From Clostridia bacterium (lineage in GTDB: Bacteria > Bacillota > Clostridia > Oscillospirales > Butyricicoccaceae): a stretch of 5,159 nt of DNA. The notes beneath the pieces are model-generated. The model was given only the letters and a program-made list of their open reading frames with translations, was not told where the DNA came from and did not search any database. The translations under genes and the position numbers were made by a program. This document shows, in pieces, positions 1 to 4,640 of this stretch. The DNA lies in assembly GCA_017556565.1 (NCBI GenBank), contig JAFYMQ010000071.1:1-5159 (forward strand), read 5' to 3'. How positions within the stretch are numbered: the stretch's first letter is position 1; the number at the start of each line of letters is the position of its first letter.

Positions 1-66
1 CGAGCGTGACCGAGCCGCAGCGAGACAGGTGGCACGCGAAGCGTGACGGATGAGGTGAAGGCTCAA
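1..66. repeat. Interspersed-repeat-like non-coding sequence with a CACGC/GCGTG hairpin
   Basis: This stretch has no usable reading frame; all three plus frames meet stops within about 50 bases. It contains a short perfect hairpin, CACGC (33-37) and GCGTG (41-45) around a GAA loop, flanked by GTGG and ACGGATGAGG. GCGTGAC also occurs twice (4-10 and 41-47). From memory, sequence of this kind (read on the minus strand as CCTCATCCGTCACGC followed by GCGTGCCACC) is a common interspersed repeat between genes in Clostridia. That resemblance is recollection, not a search result. It may be cut by the left window edge. Confidence 0.5.
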
Positions 67-82
67 CACAAGCACTCTACTT

Positions 83-181
83 AATCTGCGTCACCGTTGT
101 AGGGGAGGGTCTCTGTGCCCTCCCGCGGGCAGCAGAAGACTGCCGCCCCTGCAAAGCCCAATCTGCGCCACCGTTGTAGGG
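83..181. repeat. Pair of 22-base direct repeats 77 bases apart, with hairpins between
   Basis: The 22-base motif at 83-104 recurs at 160-181 with one mismatch (T versus C in the middle); its core reads CACCGTTGTAGGG. Between the copies are two hairpins: GGGAGGG (103-109) with CCCTCCC (118-124), and GGCAG (128-132) with CTGCC (140-144). Repeat units of this style (GTTGTAGGG followed by a GC-rich hairpin) are, to my recollection, frequent in intergenic DNA of Oscillospiraceae and relatives. It looks like a compound non-coding element or MITE-like remnant. I see no transposase and no clear target-site duplication. Confidence 0.55.
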
Positions 182-280
182 CGAGAACTTGCTTCCGCCG
201 CAGCCCGCCATCCTTCGCCCACCGTCCTTCGCATCTCCCGCCGCGCCCCCCGTCCTCCGGCACTTATCCCGCCCACAACG
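182..280. other. C-rich, strand-asymmetric intergenic stretch without a gene
   Basis: The plus strand here is strongly C-rich and poor in G. It contains an imperfect 11-base direct repeat, CCATCCTTCGC at 208-218 and CCGTCCTTCGC at 222-232, with a 14-base period. Open frames running through it on either strand have no family resemblance and no ribosome binding site. It probably continues the repeat-derived intergenic DNA on its left. Confidence 0.4.
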
Positions 281-314
281 CAAAAATCCCCGACGGAGCG
301 TATCCGTCGGGGAT
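281..314 (-). terminator. Strong rho-independent terminator of the MBOAT-DHHW unit
   Basis: A perfect 12-base stem is formed by ATCCCCGACGGA (286-297) and TCCGTCGGGGAT (303-314) around a 5-base loop. Read on the minus strand, the stem is followed at once by a U run (A residues 282-286 on the plus strand). It begins 22 bases after the TAA stop of the DHHW gene at 337. On the plus strand the same stem is followed three bases later by six T (318-323), so it may also stop transcription arriving from the left, though no plus-strand gene is visible there. Confidence 0.93.
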
Positions 315-336
315 GGATTTTTTATCCCAACCGTGC

Positions 337-1455
337 TTACATACCCAGCATAGGCAGGTTGGTATCGGTTGCAAAGTTTGAGTTGGAGTAGATGACCAGC
401 ACCTGAGTGATGCCGTTCTGTGCTATATAGCCTCTGAGAGACATACGGTTGTAGCGCAGATCCCACATATGCACTTCGGAGTAATCCAGACCCAAAAAGG
501 GCGCCAGAGTGTCGCCGTAAGAGTCGCGGATGACCAGCAGCTTGCCGCCGTCGGCCTGCTCGTTTTTGATGATGCACAGAGGCTGATTGCCGCCCAGGAA
601 CATGGAGTACTTGTCCTTTACCTCCAGCTTGGAGGTATCGTACAGCTTGCCAGGCTTGGGAGTGCCGTCGTGATACCATGTGACATCAAAGGTGCCCTCC
701 TCGATCCATGTGTAGATCTTGTCGGGGGAGACCCAGCCTGCACCCGAGGAGGAATAGGTAGTGCCGTAAAACTCGTCACTCACCTCGGTCAGATCCTTGG
801 GGTCGAGGGTGGTGTAGCTGCCGTTCATAGCCTGCATCAGCGCCTTGTAGCCCTGATATGCACCCATGGTGGTCCAGTGATGGTCGGTGCGGTAGAATAC
901 CTCATCACCGCTGAGTGCCTGAGACAGATCTATCCATGTCACGTTGCCCGAGCACAGAGAGCCTGCGATCTGCAGCGCGGTGCCATCGTCTGTCAGAGGT
1001 GCATTGTTGGGCAGCAGATCGGCCCACACGTAACTCTTGTCGGGGATGAGTGCAAAGTACACGGGCACGCCTGCGTTTGCGCCAAGCTTGTTGACATAGC
1101 CGACCTTCTTTTCAAAATCCTCCTGAGAGGGGGTGGTGTACTGGGCGAACAGGGTGTTTTTGTCTTTGCCCAGATATACGCCGTTGTTTTCTTTTTTGCC
1201 GATGGTTTTTTCGCACCAGGCTTTTATCTGTATCCACTTGTCACGCAGGGGGAACTGATCGGTGATATAGTCCTCAAAGCTTTCCATAAACTCGCCCGAT
1301 TTGAGGGTTGCCCACGTAGGAGCTTTGAATCCTGCCAAAAATCTGTTTTCCTGCTGGGAAAACTCTTTGTCAGCTACAACAAACTGTGCAATGCCGAATC
1401 CAAAGATGAACAGGCAGAACAGGGCAGTTATCAGAATCGAATATTTTTTTGACAT
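337..1455 (-). CDS. DHHW-family membrane-anchored protein, probable glycan O-acyltransferase partner of the MBOAT
   Basis: This 372-residue protein starts with a short basic tail and a hydrophobic segment at about residues 6-28, which should act as an uncleaved signal anchor with the rest outside the membrane. The signature D191-H192-H193-W194 is present in the context YRTDHHW, and a second conserved block RDSYGD lies at 310-315. By comparison with AlgJ/AlgX, D191, H193 and S312 are the likely catalytic triad (inference). The N-terminal ENRFL and DQFPLRDKW motifs (36-40, 66-74) are also typical of DHHW proteins. Known relatives transfer acetyl groups to exported polysaccharides together with an MBOAT protein, and that gene lies 12 bases upstream. 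The start is set by a very strong ribosome binding site at 1460-1469. Length and motifs suggest an intact gene. The acyl donor and target glycan cannot be read from the sequence. Confidence 0.9.
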   Translation of the reverse strand: MSKKYSILITALFCLFIFGFGIAQFVVADKEFSQQENRFLAGFKAPTWATLKSGEFMESFEDYITDQFPLRDKWIQIKAWCEKTIGKKENNGVYLGKDKNTLFAQYTTPSQEDFEKKVGYVNKLGANAGVPVYFALIPDKSYVWADLLPNNAPLTDDGTALQIAGSLCSGNVTWIDLSQALSGDEVFYRTDHHWTTMGAYQGYKALMQAMNGSYTTLDPKDLTEVSDEFYGTTYSSSGAGWVSPDKIYTWIEEGTFDVTWYHDGTPKPGKLYDTSKLEVKDKYSMFLGGNQPLCIIKNEQADGGKLLVIRDSYGDTLAPFLGLDYSEVHMWDLRYNRMSLRGYIAQNGITQVLVIYSNSNFATDTNLPMLGM

Positions 1456-1459
1456 GATG

Positions 1460-1469
1460 CACCTCCTTT
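1460..1469 (-). promoter_or_regulatory. Ribosome binding site of the DHHW gene, overlapping the MBOAT stop codon
   Basis: On the minus strand AAAGGAGGTG lies 4 bases before the ATG at 1455. Its first two bases are shared with the TAA stop (1468-1470) of the MBOAT gene. The near-perfect match to the anti-Shine-Dalgarno sequence and the shared bases imply that the two proteins are made from one transcript, probably with coupled translation. Confidence 0.88.
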
Positions 1470-2868
1470 AGAAACGGAAATAGAGGAAGGGGTTGTAGGT
1501 TCCGTCTACCAGATATGCGGTGCACAGAACCATTCCCACAATGATCAGCACGGGCAGAGCAATCTGCTTGATCTTGGTGTTGAGCTTGCCCCACAGGGTT
1601 TTTGCCAGCGGGGTAGAGGCGACAGCTGCAATGATGAGCAGGGGCAGATAGTTGACCAGATTGTAGAGGAATCGGCTGTCCAGCAGTCCCGCGCCAAAGC
1701 CGAACATGGCCTTGAGGTAGCCGCCAAGCAGGGTCATATCCTCGATGGCGAATATTGTCCAGCCGATAAGCACCAGAAACAGTCCGTAAACGTGGCCGAT
1801 CCAGTTGGGCAGCTTTTTGAGCACCTTGAGGAAGCAGAACTTTTCAAATACCAGAATAACAAAGTAGAACAGACCCCAGAACAGGAAGTTCCAGCTTGCG
1901 CCGTGCCAGATACCGGTTGCCGCCCATACGATGAGCAGGTTGAATATCAGGCGCACTTTGCCTACTCTGTTGCCGCCGAGGGGGATGTACAGATAGTCGC
2001 GGAACCAGTTGCCCAGCGAGATGTGCCAGCGGCGCCAGAACTCGGTGGCAGAGCGGGACAGGTAGGGATAATTAAAGTTGTCGAGGAAGTCAAAGCCCAG
2101 CATTCTGCCCAGACCGATAGCCATATCCGAGTAGCCGGAGAAGTCAAAGTACAGCTGGAATGCAAAAGCTATGATACCCAGCCATGCGCCCAGCATGGTC
2201 AGCTCGCTTGTGGGGGTTGCCAGATAGGTGTCCCACAGAGGGCCTACGGCGTTGGCGATAAGCACCTTTTTGGCGCAGCCGACGCAGAAGCGCTGCACGC
2301 CCGAAGAAAATCTGTCAAAGCTGTGTGTGCGGCTTACAAGCTGCTCGTCCAGATCCTTGTACTGCAGGATGGGGCCTGCGATCAGCTGGGGGAACAGGGT
2401 GACAAAGGAGCCGAAGGTTACGATGTTCTTCTGCACTCTTGCATCGCCGCGGTATACGTCGATGGTGTAGCTCATGGTCTGGAAGGTGTAGAAGCTGATA
2501 CCGATGGGCAATTCAAGTCCCAGAATGGGCATAAAGCTCAGTCCGATGCTTGCCAGCGAGCCTGCGATAAAATCCCAGTACTTAAAGAAGAACAAAAGTC
2601 CCAGATTGCATATTACCGAGGACACAACAGCGCCCTTGGCAACACCCATGCGGCCGGTTTTTTTGCCCCACTCGACCAGCATACCGTGGGTATAGTCGAT
2701 GATGATTGAGGCAAACATGATGAGGATATATACCGGCTCGCCCCAGCCGTAGAATATCAGGCTGACAATGAGCAGCACAAGATTACGCAGCTTGAGGGGC
2801 ACGATGTAGTACAAAAACAGTACTATAGGCAGATAAAGGAACAAAAAATAAGGGGTGGAAAATACCAT
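1468..2868 (-). CDS. AlgI-like MBOAT-family membrane-bound O-acyltransferase
   Basis: This 466-residue polytopic membrane protein is predicted to pass an acyl group, usually acetyl, across the cytoplasmic membrane for attachment to an exported glycan. The N-terminus (FSTPYFLFLYLPIVL, then FYGWGEP at 39-45) is typical of the AlgI branch. The conserved core includes QLYFDFSGYSDMAIG (238-252), FWRRWHISLGNWFRDY (277-292) and GIWHGASWNF (319-328). H322 in the last motif corresponds to the invariant MBOAT histidine, and H282 to the second conserved one. The C-terminus ends in NPFLYFRF, also usual for the family, so the gene appears complete. The start is supported by GAGGTGAG (2875-2882) 6 bases upstream. 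The DHHW gene follows after 12 bases, the usual partner arrangement for AlgI/AlgJ-type and PatA/PatB-like systems. The glycan substrate is unknown; no glycosyltransferase or polymerase is in view. Confidence 0.95.
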   Translation of the reverse strand: MVFSTPYFLFLYLPIVLFLYYIVPLKLRNLVLLIVSLIFYGWGEPVYILIMFASIIIDYTHGMLVEWGKKTGRMGVAKGAVVSSVICNLGLLFFFKYWDFIAGSLASIGLSFMPILGLELPIGISFYTFQTMSYTIDVYRGDARVQKNIVTFGSFVTLFPQLIAGPILQYKDLDEQLVSRTHSFDRFSSGVQRFCVGCAKKVLIANAVGPLWDTYLATPTSELTMLGAWLGIIAFAFQLYFDFSGYSDMAIGLGRMLGFDFLDNFNYPYLSRSATEFWRRWHISLGNWFRDYLYIPLGGNRVGKVRLIFNLLIVWAATGIWHGASWNFLFWGLFYFVILVFEKFCFLKVLKKLPNWIGHVYGLFLVLIGWTIFAIEDMTLLGGYLKAMFGFGAGLLDSRFLYNLVNYLPLLIIAAVASTPLAKTLWGKLNTKIKQIALPVLIIVGMVLCTAYLVDGTYNPFLYFRF

Positions 2869-2918
2869 AAAAAACTCACCTCAATATAGTTTTAGCGGTG
2901 CTGCTCTCAGCAAAAACA

Positions 2919-2946
2919 ATAATAACGTTATTATCTTTGGTCAAAG
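2919..2946. promoter_or_regulatory. Perfect 16-base palindrome plus short inverted repeat upstream of the MBOAT gene
   Basis: ATAATAACGTTATTAT (2919-2934) is its own reverse complement. It is followed directly by CTTTG-GT-CAAAG (2935-2946), a second small inverted repeat. They lie 50-78 bases upstream of the MBOAT start, where an operator or promoter would be expected. On the minus strand a possible -35 box TTGACC (2939-2944) overlaps the small repeat, but at 16-18 base spacing no good -10 box is present. I therefore mark this as a candidate regulatory site and do not claim a defined promoter. It could also be an AT-rich chance palindrome. Confidence 0.4.
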
Positions 2947-2958
2947 CAGCGATTTTTG

Positions 2959-2992
2959 AAAAATCATGGGGCTGCTGCATGGCAGCAGCCCC
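2959..2992 (-). terminator. Rho-independent terminator of the DUF4358-like lipoprotein gene
   Basis: A perfect 11-base GC-rich stem is formed by GGGGCTGCTGC (2968-2978) and GCAGCAGCCCC (2982-2992) with a 3-base loop. On the minus strand it begins 13 bases after the TGA stop (3006-3008) and is followed by ATGATTTTTC, giving a U-rich tail. A second AT-only inverted repeat (arms 2951-2957 and 2959-2965) follows immediately. No T run follows on the plus side, so this acts for minus-strand transcription. It largely separates the lipoprotein transcript from the MBOAT-DHHW transcript. Confidence 0.88.
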
Positions 2993-3005
2993 AATACTGA
3001 TCGGA

Positions 3006-3995
3006 TCAGAACAGGTCGTTGAACATGGAGACAACTTCGTCGCACTCGGAGTATGCGATCATCATGATGAAGTTGCCGTTGGTTACGATGCGGGAATCCT
3101 TCTGCCAGCCTTCGATGGATGCGGGATACCAAGCGCCGCCTGCAACCTGATTGTCGATTCTGGTCTGCAGAATGGTCTTGACAGCCTCGACGTCGGTCTC
3201 GTTTGCAACCTCAACCAGAACGATCTCGCAGACAACTGCGCCCATCATGGGCTGGTATGCATACAGCTGAACGGTCTCGATGTCCTTGAGGCCGGGGTAG
3301 GTCATCTCCAGCATATCCATATCGTCGGATACAGCCATGTTAGCGGGGAAGTTCTCGCCGTAGTGCTGGGTCAGGTCGTAGAGGAAGGAGAACAGATCGA
3401 TGGGAGCCTTTGCCCACTCGCCGATCTCGGTGCCGTTGCGGAATGCATCAACCAGGATATCCTTGTCGGAGGTGACGAACAGGCAGACGTAGTTGTCGAT
3501 AACTACGATCTCGGAGTTATTCTTCCACTGCTCGATGGTCTCGGGGTACCATGCGCCGCCTGCTACCTGAGCATCGATACGAGCCTGCAGGATAGCCTTG
3601 ACAGCATCAACGTCGGATGCGTTTGCAACCTCGACGAATACGAACTCAACTGCAACAGCGCTCATCATGGGAGCGACTGCTACCAGCTGCTTGGTCTCGA
3701 TGTTCTTGAGACCTGCGTAGTACATCTCGAGCATATCCTTGTCAGCTGCCAGATCCATCATCATGGGAGCTTCGCCTGCAGCGTTCATCATGTCGGTGTA
3801 GAACTGGGTCAGATCCTTGCTGAAAGCAGGCTCCTGAGTGCCGGCGTCGGGAGTGGTTGTGCCAGCGTCAGGGGTGGTGTTGTCGGTGGAGGGCTTGTTT
3901 GTGTCGCTGGGGGAGGTGGGCTTGTCGCCTTCGCCGCAAGCTGCCAGAGCGAAGAGCAGGGTCAGTGCCAGGATGAGTGCAAGAATCTTTTTCAT
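3006..3995 (-). CDS. Lipoprotein with two tandem DUF4358-like domains, function unknown
   Basis: The 329-residue product begins MKKILALILA and has a lipobox L-A-A-C with the lipidated cysteine at residue 20, so it should be anchored on the outer face of the membrane. Residues 21-57 form a low-complexity Ser/Thr/Pro/Asp linker with a doubled TTPDAG unit. Two similar domains follow: the block starting at D85 recurs at D225, an exact offset of 140 residues without gaps. About 70% of positions match over the first 66 residues, including the shared stretches DMLEM, VEVAN and QVAGGAWYP; similarity fades towards the C-terminal ends. The pattern (DMLE, a mid-domain DVDAVK helix, R-I-D, then a WYP segment and a short strand) fits my memory of DUF4358, a family without assigned function. 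The start at 3995 is preferred over an in-frame ATG at 4118 because of the signal peptide and AAAGGAG at 4004-4010. It sits upstream of the MBOAT-DHHW pair on the same strand, but with its own terminator. Confidence 0.85.
   Translation of the reverse strand: MKKILALILALTLLFALAACGEGDKPTSPSDTNKPSTDNTTPDAGTTTPDAGTQEPAFSKDLTQFYTDMMNAAGEAPMMMDLAADKDMLEMYYAGLKNIETKQLVAVAPMMSAVAVEFVFVEVANASDVDAVKAILQARIDAQVAGGAWYPETIEQWKNNSEIVVIDNYVCLFVTSDKDILVDAFRNGTEIGEWAKAPIDLFSFLYDLTQHYGENFPANMAVSDDMDMLEMTYPGLKDIETVQLYAYQPMMGAVVCEIVLVEVANETDVEAVKTILQTRIDNQVAGGAWYPASIEGWQKDSRIVTNGNFIMMIAYSECDEVVSMFNDLF
3839..3880 (-). repeat. Two-copy 21-base tandem repeat in the lipoprotein linker
   Basis: Two adjacent 21-base units (3839-3859 and 3860-3880, few mismatches) encode the repeated Thr-Thr/Thr-Pro-Asp-Ala-Gly linker of the lipoprotein. 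Such units can gain or lose copies by slippage without breaking the frame, which would alter the spacing between membrane anchor and folded domains. Confidence 0.65.
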
Positions 3996-4003
3996 TGTGT
4001 GTA

Positions 4004-4010
4004 CTCCTTT
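4004..4010 (-). promoter_or_regulatory. Ribosome binding site fixing the lipoprotein start
   Basis: AAAGGAG on the minus strand lies 8 bases before the ATG at 3995. The possible earlier in-frame ATG at 4118 lacks such a site and would put 41 poorly conserved, AT-rich-encoded residues in front of a normal lipoprotein signal peptide. The later start is therefore the one used. Confidence 0.85.
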
Positions 4011-4137
4011 GATTTTATTTTTAATAATTTTTGTTTTCAATTGGTTTCCAAGTAATAAGACTGTGATTTTTTGAAAAAGTTCCATAAAAAATAAAAATAT
4101 TTTTAAAAAAAACCCCACAAATCCCCATTATACATAG

Positions 4138-4166
4138 ATTTTACCAAATCTTTGGTAAATAGTCAA
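4138..4166 (-). promoter_or_regulatory. Sigma-A-type promoter of the lipoprotein gene with an embedded inverted repeat
   Basis: On the minus strand TTGACT (4161-4166) and TAAAAT (4138-4143) are separated by exactly 17 bases, a good housekeeping promoter. A second possible -10, TATAAT at 4127-4132, lies a little downstream but has no matching -35 at normal spacing. Transcription would start near 4131, leaving a leader of roughly 135 bases that is very AT-rich and includes a 14-base palindrome (4092-4105). A perfect inverted repeat (4140-4159) occupies the spacer and part of the -10 box. Confidence 0.7.
4140..4159. promoter_or_regulatory. Perfect inverted repeat, probable operator
   Basis: The arms TTTACCAAA (4140-4148) and TTTGGTAAA (4151-4159) are exact reverse complements around a 2-base centre. 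The site covers the spacer and four bases of the -10 box of the minus-strand lipoprotein promoter, where a bound dimeric repressor would block RNA polymerase. It is also about 66 bases upstream of the -35 box of the divergent hydrogenase promoter. The regulator is not identifiable. I do not recognise the site as the consensus of a known regulator. Confidence 0.6.
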
Positions 4167-4224
4167 CAAAGAATGGAAAACTTCGGAGATTTTCAAATAT
4201 ACACCAAAATCGTAAAATATCCCG

Positions 4225-4253
4225 TTGACAAAACCTCAAAACAGTTATATTAT
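4225..4253 (+). promoter_or_regulatory. Sigma-A-type promoter of the hydrogenase-maturation genes
   Basis: TTGACA (4225-4230), a perfect -35 box, is followed after 17 bases by TATTAT (4248-4253). The -10 lies in an AT-rich near-palindrome TATAT-T-ATATA (4246-4256), so its register could shift by a few bases. Transcription should begin near 4260, leaving a leader of about 110 bases before the ATG at 4371. Confidence 0.78.
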
Positions 4254-4315
4254 ATAGGTATCCTGACATAAAGGTTCGCCCTGAGTGAAAGGTGCCGATA
4301 TATTGTCTACAGTAT

Positions 4316-4350
4316 AGCTGCGCCTTTTTGGGCTGCAGCTTTTTGTTTTT
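4316..4350 (+). terminator. Terminator-like hairpin in the leader of the hydrogenase operon (candidate attenuator)
   Basis: AGCTGC (4316-4321) pairs with GCAGCT (4335-4340), extended inside by GCC (4322-4324) with GGC (4331-4333), leaving one bulged base and a 6-base loop. The stem is followed by TTTT-G-TTTTT (4341-4350). This is the form of an intrinsic terminator, yet it lies after the promoter and only about 7 bases before the AAAGGAG ribosome binding site (4357-4363) of the next gene. It would produce a leader RNA of about 90 bases unless readthrough is allowed. The loop strand CCTTTTT (4323-4329) can also pair with AAAAAGG (4355-4361) in the ribosome binding site. I do not recognise the upstream leader as a known riboswitch class. 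Confidence 0.6.
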
Positions 4351-4370
4351 GCAAAAAAAGGAGACGTTAT

Positions 4371-4640
4371 ATGGAAACACGTGTAGCCGTCATGGGCATC
4401 ATAGTAGAGGATCTGTCCTCGGTAGAAAATCTCAACGCGCTTCTGAGCGAGCACGGCAGGTGGATCATCGGCAGAATGGGCGTGCCCTACAGACAAAAGG
4501 GCATCAGCATCCTCAGTGTTGCTATTGACGCCCCACAGGATATTATATCCACTCTCAGCGGAAAAATCGGCAAATTGCCCGGAGTCAGCGTAAAAACCGC
4601 CTACTCCAACGTGATTACCAAGGGTGAGCAGGATGCTTGA
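4371..4640 (+). CDS. TM1266-family iron-only hydrogenase system putative regulator
   Basis: This small protein of 89 residues matches the family of short ACT/NikR-C-like proteins found beside [FeFe]-hydrogenase maturation genes, named after Thermotoga TM1266. Recognisable elements are a beta-strand start TRVAVMGIIVED (3-14), RMGVPY (35-40), GISILSVAIDAP (44-55) and the C-terminal signature LSGKIGKLPGVSVK (62-75). The length is normal for the family. AAAGGAG (4357-4363) lies 7 bases before the ATG. The stop overlaps the start of hydE by 8 bases, so the two are very likely co-transcribed and translationally coupled. A regulatory role is the family's presumed function; there is no DNA-binding domain visible, so it would act through a ligand or partner if so. 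Confidence 0.9.
   Translation: METRVAVMGIIVEDLSSVENLNALLSEHGRWIIGRMGVPYRQKGISILSVAIDAPQDIISTLSGKIGKLPGVSVKTAYSNVITKGEQDA

Noticed and set aside
83..181. CRISPR array
   Set aside because: Only two copies of the motif, the intervening 55 bases form their own hairpins, and no cas gene is present.
115..381. 88-residue plus-strand open frame
   Set aside because: It crosses the terminator hairpin and repeat DNA, is dominated by Pro/Arg/Ser and has no recognisable domain.
77..679. 200-residue minus-strand open frame
   Set aside because: It runs antiparallel-in-frame-shift through the end of the DHHW gene, its terminator and the repeat block; it has no ribosome binding site or family-like motifs and is rich in Arg/Gly from GC-rich DNA.
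469..1452. Long plus-strand open frame opposite the DHHW gene
   Set aside because: It is a shadow of the codon pattern of a clear DHHW-family gene on the other strand; no ribosome binding site and no coherent protein features.
1792..2709. Long plus-strand open frame opposite the MBOAT gene
   Set aside because: The minus strand encodes a well-conserved MBOAT protein here; the plus-strand translation shows no family signature.
4011..4036. Second promoter-like match (TTGAAA, 17 bases, TAAAAT on the minus strand)
   Set aside because: The -10 box abuts the ribosome binding site, so transcription would start within it and could not yield a properly translated message; AT-rich DNA makes such matches common.
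2898..4055. 385-residue plus-strand open frame opposite the lipoprotein
   Set aside because: Its apparent internal repeat simply mirrors the duplication of the true lipoprotein gene; it would also cross that gene's terminator and promoter-proximal leader.
4141..4380. 79-residue minus-strand open frame in the divergent region
   Set aside because: It spans both promoters and the leader hairpin, and its start region lies inside the TM1266-family gene with no ribosome binding site.
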